Positions 29,696-39,829 of a stretch of DNA of 64,000 bases are shown here, piece after piece. The number at the start of each line of letters is the position of its first letter. The first letter of the stretch is position 1. Source of the DNA: Sphingobium lignivorans. Its GTDB lineage: Bacteria; Pseudomonadota; Alphaproteobacteria; Sphingomonadales; Sphingomonadaceae. The notes under the pieces were generated by a model. That model did no database searches and was not told where the DNA came from. It saw only the letters and a program-made list of their open reading frames with translations. The position numbers were made by a program, and so were the translations under genes. The stretch is taken from assembly GCF_014203955.1 (NCBI RefSeq), contig NZ_JACHKA010000001.1:3942001-4006000 (forward strand), given 5' to 3'.

Positions 29696-31222
29696 ATGAG
29701 TGCATTTGGACGAAAGAACGGTTTGGGCGGCAAGTCATCCTTCGGTGTGGCCCGCCCCATGCACGTCTCCGGCGGCTCGCCCTTTGCTTCCCCGGCCGCG
29801 CCTGCGGGCGGCGCGCAGTTTCCGCCGATTTCGCCCGATCAGCCTCCGCTGGGCGGGTCTCCGTCCGGAGCGCTGGGCCTCGACCGCAATGCCGATGCCA
29901 TGGGGCGCCTCAACGAGCGGATGAATGCGGATCATGCGCCGAGCGAGCAGGCGCAAGGTTTCGAGGCGAGCGTCCACAAGATCAAGGAACAGGTGCTGCC
30001 GCGCCTGCTCGAACGGGTCGATCCGGAAGCGGCGGCCACGCTCACCAAGGATGAGCTGGCCGAGGAATTCCGGCCGATCATCATGGAAGTGCTGGCCGAG
30101 CTCAAGCTGACGCTCAACCGGCGCGAGCAATTCGCGCTCGAGAAAGTGCTGGTCGACGAACTGCTCGGCTTCGGCCCGCTGGAAGAGCTGCTGGCCGACC
30201 CGGAAGTCAGCGACATCATGGTCAATGGCCCGGAACAGACCTACATCGAGAAGAAGGGCAAGCTCCAGCTCGCGCAGATCCATTTCCGCGACGAGGAGCA
30301 TCTTTTCCAGATCGCCCAGCGCATCGTGAACCAGGTCGGCCGTCGCGTCGACCAGACCACCCCGCTGGCCGACGCCCGCCTGCCGGACGGTAGCCGCGTC
30401 AACGTCATCGTCCCGCCCCTTTCGCTGCGCGGCACGGCCATCTCCATCCGCAAATTCTCCGCCAAGCCGATCACGCTGGACATGATGGCCAAGGGCGGCT
30501 CGATGTCCGAGAAGATGGCGACCGCCCTGAAGATCGCCGGCGCCTGCCGGTTCAACATCGTCATTTCCGGGGGCACGGGCTCGGGCAAGACGACGATGCT
30601 CAACGCCCTTTCGAAAATGATCGACCCCGGCGAACGCGTGCTCACCATCGAGGACGCGGCTGAACTGCGCTTGCAGCAGCCGCATTGGCTGCCGCTCGAA
30701 ACGCGCCCGGCCAATCTGGAAGGCCAGGGCGCGATCACCATCGGCGACCTTGTGAAGAACGCCCTGCGTATGCGCCCGGACCGCATCATCCTGGGCGAAA
30801 TTCGTGGCGCCGAGTGCTTCGACCTGCTCGCCGCCATGAACACGGGCCATGACGGCTCCATGTGTACGCTCCACTCCAACAGCCCGCGCGAATGCCTGGG
30901 CCGCATGGAGAACATGATCCTGATGGGCGACATCAAGATCCCCAAGGAAGCCATCTCCAAGCAGATCGCCGATTCGGTGGACCTCATCGTCCAGGTGAAG
31001 CGCCTGCGCGACGGCTCGCGCCGCGTCACCAACATCACCGAGGTGATCGGCATGGAGGGCGAAGTGATCGTGACGCAGGAGCTGTTCAAATACGAATATC
31101 TCGACGAGGATGCCGAAGGACGGATCATCGGCGAGTACCGCTCGATGGGCTTGCGGCCCTACACGCTCGACAAGGCCCGGCAGTTCGGGTTTGACCAGGC
31201 CCTGCTCGACGCCTGCCTCTGA
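29696..31222 (+). CDS. cpaF: CpaF/TadA family secretion ATPase
   Basis: 508 residues from ATG 29696; 29684 is also possible. The N-terminal ~60 residues are Gly/Pro-rich and disordered, then a helical domain and the PulE/VirB11-type ATPase core. Walker A SGGTGSGKTT is near residue 293, the Asp box in RVLTIEDAAEL, Walker B in RIILGEIRGAE, the His box in CTLHSNSPREC. CpaF powers Tad/Flp pilus assembly, but no cpaA-E, tadB/C or pilin gene is within 20 kb either side. The protein looks intact, so it either serves a distant Tad locus or another system. Confidence 0.92.
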   Translation: MSAFGRKNGLGGKSSFGVARPMHVSGGSPFASPAAPAGGAQFPPISPDQPPLGGSPSGALGLDRNADAMGRLNERMNADHAPSEQAQGFEASVHKIKEQVLPRLLERVDPEAAATLTKDELAEEFRPIIMEVLAELKLTLNRREQFALEKVLVDELLGFGPLEELLADPEVSDIMVNGPEQTYIEKKGKLQLAQIHFRDEEHLFQIAQRIVNQVGRRVDQTTPLADARLPDGSRVNVIVPPLSLRGTAISIRKFSAKPITLDMMAKGGSMSEKMATALKIAGACRFNIVISGGTGSGKTTMLNALSKMIDPGERVLTIEDAAELRLQQPHWLPLETRPANLEGQGAITIGDLVKNALRMRPDRIILGEIRGAECFDLLAAMNTGHDGSMCTLHSNSPRECLGRMENMILMGDIKIPKEAISKQIADSVDLIVQVKRLRDGSRRVTNITEVIGMEGEVIVTQELFKYEYLDEDAEGRIIGEYRSMGLRPYTLDKARQFGFDQALLDACL

Positions 31223-31337
31223 ACGGGTCAGGTGCGGCACGCCTGCCCCGGTCCCCCGAAGATTTCAGCGGCTTGCCCTTCCGAAGGCATTGCGACACTG
31301 TGCGGGCTACGCAACGCCCTGCCAGGAGAGAGCTGCC

Positions 31338-32144
31338 ATGTCCCCCTTCCCCATCCGAACCCTGTTTGCTGCCTTCGCGCTGACCGCCGGCGCGGGATCG
31401 ACGGCGGCTTACGCCCAGTCGTCCGCGAGCCCGAAGGCCAGCGCCGACGTCAAGGCAGCCGTCGCGGCGCCGGGCAGGACGCCGGCCAATGTCGCACGGG
31501 ACAAATATCGTCATCCGGCCGAGACGCTGAGCTTTTTCGGCGTGAATGGCGGGCAGACGATCGTCGAATATTTCCCGGCCGGCGGCTGGTATATGGAGAT
31601 CCTCGCGCCGCTCACGGCAAAGGGCGGCGGCACTTATTACGGCGTGCAGCCGGCCGGCCGCTATCGCGATGCCGCACAGAAGACGGTCGACTCGAACCCG
31701 GCCCTTTCCGGCAAGGTGAAGCTCGTCGAGCTTGCGGACGTGCCCGCGGGGAGCGCCGACACGGTGCTGACCTTCCGCAACGTCCATAACATGGTGATGG
31801 GTGGCAACGCGCCGTCCGTCTTCTCGGAATTCTTCCGGATGCTCAAGCCGGGCGGCGTGCTCGGCATCGTCGACCATCGCCTGCCGGAAGGCAGGGACGT
31901 CGCGCTGGAGAAATCCAGCGGCTATCTCAAGGTCTCGACCGTCCGCAAGCTGGCCGAGGACGCGGGCTTCGTGCTGGATGCCAGCTCCGAAGTGAACGCC
32001 AATCCCAAGGACACGGCCGATTGGCCCAAGGGCGTCTGGACACTGCCGCCCACCCTGCGGGAAGGAGACACGGACCGCGAGAAATATCTCGCCATCGGCG
32101 AGAGCGACCGGATGACCTTGCGCTTCCGCAAGCCGGCAGCCTGA
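31338..32144 (+). CDS. Exported methyltransferase-like protein (COG4798 type)
   Basis: 268 residues. Signal peptide about 1-27 (FAAFALTAGAGSTAAYAQ). The mature part has a Rossmann-like methyltransferase layout (GQTIVEYFPAGGWYMEILAPL, YYGVQPAGRY, FFRMLKPGGVLGIVDHRLPEG), but the first glycine loop is a poor SAM-binding motif. This is the usual state of the exported 'predicted methyltransferase' family, whose activity is unproven. A good GGAGAG site lies ahead of the ATG. It is 115 bases after cpaF on the same strand. Confidence 0.78.
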   Translation: MSPFPIRTLFAAFALTAGAGSTAAYAQSSASPKASADVKAAVAAPGRTPANVARDKYRHPAETLSFFGVNGGQTIVEYFPAGGWYMEILAPLTAKGGGTYYGVQPAGRYRDAAQKTVDSNPALSGKVKLVELADVPAGSADTVLTFRNVHNMVMGGNAPSVFSEFFRMLKPGGVLGIVDHRLPEGRDVALEKSSGYLKVSTVRKLAEDAGFVLDASSEVNANPKDTADWPKGVWTLPPTLREGDTDREKYLAIGESDRMTLRFRKPAA

Positions 32145-32643
32145 TCCACCGCAACAAGGGCGCCCCGCTCTCCCTCGGGGAGCGAGGGCGCCTGACTGCG
32201 CGATCGATGACAGCGCGGGGCGTGATGAGTCGTGGCGCGGCGATACGGAATGGCGGGCGGTTTTCGTTCGATCGGTAGCGGCCCCCGATCGACCGGTGTC
32301 GCCGGGAAGGCCGGCCTGCTTCCTATCGAGGTGCGCCGGACGCTGGCCGGAAGCTCGGCAGGCTCCACTCTCCTGACGGCAGTCCCTCGCTGCCGGCCGC
32401 GCCGTCGCATTGCGATATGTTCGCGATGCAGGTGCGCAGGCTGATGGGTCGACCTTAGATAGCGAAAGAGCGGCCCCGCTTCACTGCCCGGACAGGCCGG
32501 TAAGCAAAGCGACACCGCTCTTCCATGATCCGATAGAGCGCGCACCCGGCGCATGATCGCGACGCCGCGCGCTCTATATCTGATTTGGCATCTCGGTCAT
32601 GGCCGGAAAGCCACCTGGGCTTCCCGGCATCATGATCTCGACG
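32145..32643. other. 499-base gap rich in inverted repeats
   Basis: No convincing ORF. It holds an 8-bp perfect inverted repeat (32268-32275/32285-32292), a perfect 11-bp one (32533-32543/32567-32577, loop 23), an 8-bp GC hairpin near 32165-32183, and a near-perfect 11-bp stem at 32602-32628. The last probably ends the minus-strand trypsin gene. The others lack U-runs. A structured small RNA is possible but unproven. Confidence 0.5.
32602..32628 (-). terminator. Stem-loop downstream of the trypsin gene
   Basis: GCCGGAAAGCC and GGCTTCCCGGC (one mismatch) pair around a five-base loop, starting 16 bases past the stop at 32644. No U-run, so termination strength is doubtful. Confidence 0.45.
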
Positions 32644-33834
32644 TCAGGCGCCGGCGAGCGCCGTGCGGCGAGCCCGGATGCGCAGCGCGCTACCGAGAAT
32701 GCCGAAGCCAGCGATCATCTGCAGCCAGACGGCCGGCTCGGGGATCGGAGCGATCGCCGGAACCAGATTGCCGAGGATGAAGTCCTTGTGGAGGTAAACC
32801 GGCACAAAGCCGCCGAACTCACCGCAGCTGCTGTTCAGCCCGTTGCGGCAGTCGCCCCAGGCCGTCCCGAACGACAGACCATAAGAGTTGATCGACGCCA
32901 GCTTGCCATCGACGAAGCCCGGACCGCCGGAGTCACCGCCAGCGATGCCAGCCTCGCGCTCACCATGGCCCAGATCGCAGAAGACCGCGCCCGCGGCACC
33001 GGCAATATTGCTCGCCTGCGCGATACGGCAGGAAGCGTCATTGGCGGCAAGACCGCTGTCGAAGTCCGCGATGTAGGAATATTCGATCTGCGAGAAGGGC
33101 TCGCCCAGCACAGTCGCCCAGTTGGTGCCGAAGAGCTCGTCACCCAGACGGAAGTCATAGGTGTTGTCGCCTTCGCGCAGCCAGCCGGTCTGTGCGTCGT
33201 TGCCAAGCGCACCACCGACGGTCGAACGACCGCCATAACCGGCCACGTTGAAATCGACGCCGGTCAGGTCGTTCTCGAAGTAGAAATCATAGCTCTGGGC
33301 GAAATCGGGCGCCGCCTGATCGAGGCGGAGCACGGCGATGTCATTGTGGTCGATGACTTCACCGGTGTAGAGCGGGTTAACGAAGATATCGCTCACCGAG
33401 ATCATCGACGACAGCGCGTTGAAGGGCACGCGAACGTCCCCGCTCGAACCGTCGTAGAAATAGGCGTCGACCGATGCCAGGCCGGCATCCGGCACGCCGC
33501 CGCTGCTGACGCAGTGAGCAGCCGTCACGATCGAGCGACGATCCGGCGCCAGCGAACCCGAGCAGATGAAGCGCGAGCCGTCATTGTAGGTCATGATGAG
33601 CGACGCGACGCCTGCATGGACGCTGTAGTCCGGCAGGAAGGTCGGGTTGCCGCCACCCGAGGTCGGGCCATCGGCGGTCGGGGTCATTGCGATGATGGTG
33701 TTCTGAGCGGTCCAGCTCATGTCGCCATAGGAGCCGGATGCCTTGTTTCCGGCCGCATGCGCGGCGCTCAGCGCCACGGGTGCGAGCAACGCAGCCGATA
33801 CAAAGGCCGCGCGCCTTACGAACTTGATAGTCAT
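32644..33834 (-). CDS. Secreted trypsin-like protease with PEPxxWA-CTERM tail
   Basis: 396 residues from ATG 33834, which follows a strong GGGAGGT. Signal peptide to about residue 28 (FVSAALLAPVALSAAHAA). S1 triad: His in IVTAAHC, Asp in DHNDIAVLRL, Ser in GIAGGDSGGPG. Four Cys suit a disulfide-bonded extracellular domain. The C-terminus reads PIPEPAVWLQMIAGFGILGS and ends RIRARR, the PEPxxWA-CTERM sorting signal found in sphingomonads. Such tails are removed by an exosortase-type enzyme; none is encoded in the window. Two small inverted repeats lie upstream at 33924-33940 and 33951-33965. Confidence 0.9.
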   Translation of the reverse strand: MTIKFVRRAAFVSAALLAPVALSAAHAAGNKASGSYGDMSWTAQNTIIAMTPTADGPTSGGGNPTFLPDYSVHAGVASLIMTYNDGSRFICSGSLAPDRRSIVTAAHCVSSGGVPDAGLASVDAYFYDGSSGDVRVPFNALSSMISVSDIFVNPLYTGEVIDHNDIAVLRLDQAAPDFAQSYDFYFENDLTGVDFNVAGYGGRSTVGGALGNDAQTGWLREGDNTYDFRLGDELFGTNWATVLGEPFSQIEYSYIADFDSGLAANDASCRIAQASNIAGAAGAVFCDLGHGEREAGIAGGDSGGPGFVDGKLASINSYGLSFGTAWGDCRNGLNSSCGEFGGFVPVYLHKDFILGNLVPAIAPIPEPAVWLQMIAGFGILGSALRIRARRTALAGA

Positions 33835-34164
33835 GATACCTCCCACTTTAGGTCCCACGACGCCGAGTCCCGTCGGCGTCCTTTAACCATGTTGCGACGC
33901 AAAAGCGGGGAGGTCAAGACGTGGTTAATAAGCTGTTAACTGAGCAGGATGTGCCACAGTGGCACGTTCGGAGCGCCGATCCGGGATAAGGCGGCCGGAA
34001 CGCCGTTCCCGAAGGCGACAAAGCGCCCGGTAAAAGCGACGTGTTGAAGGGGGCGAGCGCAACCCTCGGCGTGCGGCTGCGAAAAAGGCCCGGCTGCACT
34101 GGGATATCATCCCTGGCACCGGGAGAGGAGCACGGGACGCCGCCGCGCGGCGCCCCGTTGCGGA
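33835..34164. promoter_or_regulatory. Intergenic region with two small palindromes
   Basis: 330 bases between the aconitase stop and the trypsin start. GTTAA-N7-TTAAC at 33924-33940 and GTGCCA-CAG-TGGCAC at 33951-33965 lie 90-130 bases before the trypsin ATG and could be operator half-site pairs. Nothing else is evident. Confidence 0.3.
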
Positions 34165-36840
<2,676 letters not shown>

Positions 36841-37148
36841 CAGTTCTGTCTCCTCAATGTCTGTGTCGGACGCTCGGCGGAGGCGGGCTGAGCGGGCGGG
36901 CGAACGCCGGGCGCTGCGTCTTCACCGCTGGGCCATAGCGCTTCAAGGCAGTGTGTCAACGGGCGCCCGGACAAGGACGGCGGGCGCGGCGCGAGAGGAG
37001 CATTCCCGATATTCCTCCGGCATGGAGGAAGTTTCCGGCTCCGCTCCGGGTTCCGCATGAGCTTCCGCCAAAACGGATCAAACAGGGTTCAAAACTGGTT
37101 TTTTATGGTACATAAAGGAAACAAACCAAATACATCCGGAGGGTGAGA
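36841..37148. other. Divergent region between acnA and the winged-helix regulator
   Basis: 308 bases without a gene. An AT-rich patch (37086-37135) containing AAAAC-TG-GTTTT (37091-37102) sits just before the regulator's ribosome site GGAGGG and may hold its promoter or an autoregulatory site. No clear acnA promoter stands out. Confidence 0.35.
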
Positions 37149-38225
37149 ATGAGATCGGGCTTTGAGGTCGGCCAGCCGGGCGAGAGACTCCCGCTCGTGG
37201 CGAGCATCGGCAAGCCGGTAGCGCCAGCGGAAACGAATCGAAAAACCGCACTCGTGATCGGGACCGGCACAAGGGCGTGCGCCCTCGCGCGCGCGGCCAG
37301 CGGGGTGGGATTTGGCTGCACCGAGCCGGAAGAACCCCGGCATGCGCTCGCGCGGCTGGAGAAAACGGCCCGGCTCGATCTTCTATGCCTGGACGCGCGC
37401 GGCTTCGAGGCGGCGGCACTTCTGGATTGCGGGATGGCGGCGGACCTGCTTGACCATGTGCGACGCATGCAGGCCCGGCTGGTGGTCATCACGGATCTTG
37501 CCGGTATCGATCCCCTTCTCGCGGCGCTCGATGAGGGCGATACCGAGTTCCTGTGCGAGCCGGAAGATGCCGACATCGCCGCGCTTCTTGTTCTGGCGAC
37601 CACGCGCGCGACGCAGCCGCGCCGCGGCGGGTTCTGCGACTCGACGGGACAGAGCGAGAAGATGCGCCTCGAAGAACTCAGCGAGGAAGTGCGACGCCTC
37701 ACGGCGACCATCGAACGCCTCACCGGACGACACAGGGCTGCTTCTGAAGAGGGATCGCCAGACCGGTTCGCGGGACTCCGGACGGCACGGACGGTGCCGA
37801 GCATGCCGGCTCATTTTCCGGCGGGCGGCGCGCCGGGCCGATCGACGCAGACCCCTGATGAAACCTCGCCGAGCCATGCGGAATTGCGTGCGCTGGTGCG
37901 GGCGCGGCGGATGCGCGACCAGTTCCTCCCGGCCGACCTGTTCGGCGAACCGGCATGGGACATGATCCTCGATCTCATGGCCGCCCGGACGGCCGGGCAG
38001 CGCGTGTCCGTATCCAGCCTCTGCATCGCGGCCGCCGTTCCGCCCACGACGGCGCTCCGCTGGATACGCCACCTCACGGACCGGGGCATCTTCATCCGCA
38101 TCGACGATCCCATGGATCGCCGGCGCGTGTTCATAGAACTCAGCGAGTCGGCCGCCGAGGCTGTCAGCGCCTGGGCACTTTCGGTACGCAAGAAAGGTGG
38201 CTTGCTTGCCCCGGGGTTTCACTGA
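37149..38225 (+). CDS. Pseudo-receiver/MarR-like winged-helix transcription regulator
   Basis: 358 residues from ATG 37149, six bases after GGAGG; a GTG six bases upstream is less likely. About residues 34-150 resemble a response-regulator receiver fold (LDLLCLDARG, LVVITDLAGIDPLL), but the N-terminal acidic pair is replaced by GTGTR, so phosphorylation is unlikely. A coiled segment (about 173-195) and a linker follow. The C-terminal ~110 residues are a MarR-type winged helix: DLFGEPAWDMILDLM, CIAAAVPPTTALRWIRHL, and the wing DPMDRRRVFIEL. This domain family is frequent in sphingomonads. Targets are unknown; no kinase is nearby. Confidence 0.8.
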   Translation: MRSGFEVGQPGERLPLVASIGKPVAPAETNRKTALVIGTGTRACALARAASGVGFGCTEPEEPRHALARLEKTARLDLLCLDARGFEAAALLDCGMAADLLDHVRRMQARLVVITDLAGIDPLLAALDEGDTEFLCEPEDADIAALLVLATTRATQPRRGGFCDSTGQSEKMRLEELSEEVRRLTATIERLTGRHRAASEEGSPDRFAGLRTARTVPSMPAHFPAGGAPGRSTQTPDETSPSHAELRALVRARRMRDQFLPADLFGEPAWDMILDLMAARTAGQRVSVSSLCIAAAVPPTTALRWIRHLTDRGIFIRIDDPMDRRRVFIELSESAAEAVSAWALSVRKKGGLLAPGFH

Positions 38226-38286
38226 GCGCCACGCTTGACCGGCGCCCCGATCGCCGCGATAGGGGCGGTGACCCGGACGAAGACGG

Positions 38287-38362
38287 GGGCGATTAGCTCA
38301 GTTGGTAGAGCGTCTCGTTTACACCGAGAATGTCGGCGGTTCGAGCCCGTCATCGCCCACCA
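38287..38362 (+). tRNA. tRNA-Val (anticodon UAC)
   Basis: 76-base cloverleaf. The acceptor GGGCGAT pairs with ATCGCCC (38352-38358) and CCA is encoded. D-arm GCTCAGTTGGTAGAGC; anticodon stem TCTCG/CGAGA with loop TTTACAC, giving anticodon TAC for valine GUA. T-arm GGCGG-TTCGAGC-CCGTC has one G-U. No integrase or duplicated 3' end is seen beside it. Confidence 0.95.
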
Positions 38363-38529
38363 TTCCTATCCGCCGCGTGTCGCCGCTCACACCGCGCGGC
38401 CGAGGGGCGCGAGGCGTCCGACAATCTCCATCACCTCCGTTCTGTAGGCTCCTGGCAGCCATGGTCTGGCCGCGCCTTGATGAGCATCCAATGCTTCCCT
38501 TCCGGGCGCACGCCGGGGCCATCATCGTG

Positions 38530-38931
38530 TCAGCTTTCATGCTGCCAGCTCTTGAAGACGAATTCGAGGCTGTAGCCATCCGGGTCTGCGACCTGCGCCG
38601 CGAAATAGCGAGGATCATAATGGAGCTGCGGGCCGGGTGCATGGATCTCCGATGCGCCGGCCGCCAGAGCCTCGGCATAAGCGGCCTGCACCATCGCTTC
38701 GGATCCGGCCACGAAGCCGACATGGACGGCGCCGGGCGCCGCCGCACCCTCCCGCAGCCAGAAGAACATGCGGCCCCTGGCACCGAAGCCCTTGAGATCC
38801 GGATGCCCGGCCGGGCCAGCCTTGCCATCATAATCGAGACGCGCGGTGATGCCGAGGACGGGAAGCACCCTCTCGTAAAAGACGAGCGAACGATGGATGT
38901 CGCTCACGGTGAGGAAGATGTGATCGAGCAT
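38530..38931 (-). CDS. VOC/glyoxalase-fold protein
   Basis: 133 residues, vicinal-oxygen-chelate superfamily. Start MLDHIFLTVSDI with the metal-ligand His at residue 4, AVHVGFVAGS in the middle, and the C-terminal DPDGYSLEFVFKS with the conserved Glu. The likely substrate cannot be told; small VOC proteins include glyoxalases, dioxygenases and resistance proteins. The frame is open far upstream, but similarity begins at this ATG. Downstream of tonB on the same strand with a 170-base gap. Confidence 0.87.
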   Translation of the reverse strand: MLDHIFLTVSDIHRSLVFYERVLPVLGITARLDYDGKAGPAGHPDLKGFGARGRMFFWLREGAAAPGAVHVGFVAGSEAMVQAAYAEALAAGASEIHAPGPQLHYDPRYFAAQVADPDGYSLEFVFKSWQHES

Positions 38932-39101
38932 GACGTCTCCCGGGAGGAATGTTGGCGCCGGCCATCCAGATGGTCCGCGCCCTGATCGGCTGATTTTCCT
39001 GCGCCTGCAAGCGGGCCAGCTAGCCGGCGAGCACCGCCTCGGACCTCGCTTCATCTCGTCCCTACCCCTCTGCGAAGGACTGCCTGCGCGGGAGATATGC
39101 T

Positions 39102-39827
39102 TCAATCGTGGCGTTCCCGGCCGAACGTGACAGGCACTTCGAACTGAAGCGCATCTTCCGCCAGTTCCTCTGGCGGCGCCGGAAAGGGACTGGCCTGCCG
39201 GACGGCCCGCAAGGCGATACCGTCGAGAAGCATGAGCCCGCTCGATTTGGTGACCTCGCACGAAATCAGCGCGCCGCCATGATCGAGTTGGAACCGGACT
39301 CGCACCGTACCCGCCATGCGCGTGGCGCGCGGGCGATGCGCCGCGATCTGCGCCCAGAGAATTTGCTGATAGGCTTGGAGGCGCGACGGCTCATCGGGGC
39401 GCTTCCTCTCGTCCAGCGGTGCCGCAGCCGGCGCGGACGCCGTCAGCGGGGCCGGCACCAAAACCGCCGGCGCACCGACGGTGAGGAGCGGCGCTGATCC
39501 CTCGACCGATCCGGCAGGCGGCTTCGCTTTGTCGCCGTGCAACGGCACCAACGATCTCTTGGCTCGGGGGAGCGCTTCGTCTCGCGCTCTCTCGACGTGC
39601 CTCGTCTCGTGGCGAGGCAAGGGCTCCGCCGGCCGCGGCAGGGCAAAGACCCTGATAGCCTCTCCGCCTGACGCCCCCGGCCGCGACGAAGGCGCCAGCA
39701 GGAAAAGAAGCGCGACGAACCCATGCACGGCAAGGGCCGCAAACATGGCGGCCGCCCGGCCCCCGCCCCGCCCGCCGAGCATCCGGCGAGCCGATCTGGC
39801 GGGCAGGGAAGGACCGGGCGGCACCAT
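39102..39827 (-). CDS. tonB: TonB-like energy-transducing protein
   Basis: 241 residues from ATG 39827 (MVPPGPSLPA), two bases after the receptor stop. Inner-membrane anchor about residues 27-47 (MFAALAVHGFVALLFLLA), a Pro/Ala-rich periplasmic spacer, and a C-terminal TonB domain (about 155-235) with VRVRFQLDHGGALISCEV, SSGLMLLDGIALRAVRQASPFP and a final VPVTF. The frame stays open through the receptor gene, but that is a shadow. Close coupling suggests it is dedicated to the receptor. No exbB/exbD in the window. Confidence 0.87.
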   Translation of the reverse strand: MVPPGPSLPARSARRMLGGRGGGRAAAMFAALAVHGFVALLFLLAPSSRPGASGGEAIRVFALPRPAEPLPRHETRHVERARDEALPRAKRSLVPLHGDKAKPPAGSVEGSAPLLTVGAPAVLVPAPLTASAPAAAPLDERKRPDEPSRLQAYQQILWAQIAAHRPRATRMAGTVRVRFQLDHGGALISCEVTKSSGLMLLDGIALRAVRQASPFPAPPEELAEDALQFEVPVTFGRERHD

Positions 39828-39829
39828 CG

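Noticed and set aside
38287..38362. tRNA-Val as an island attachment site
   Set aside because: No repeat of the tRNA 3' end and no integrase found downstream.
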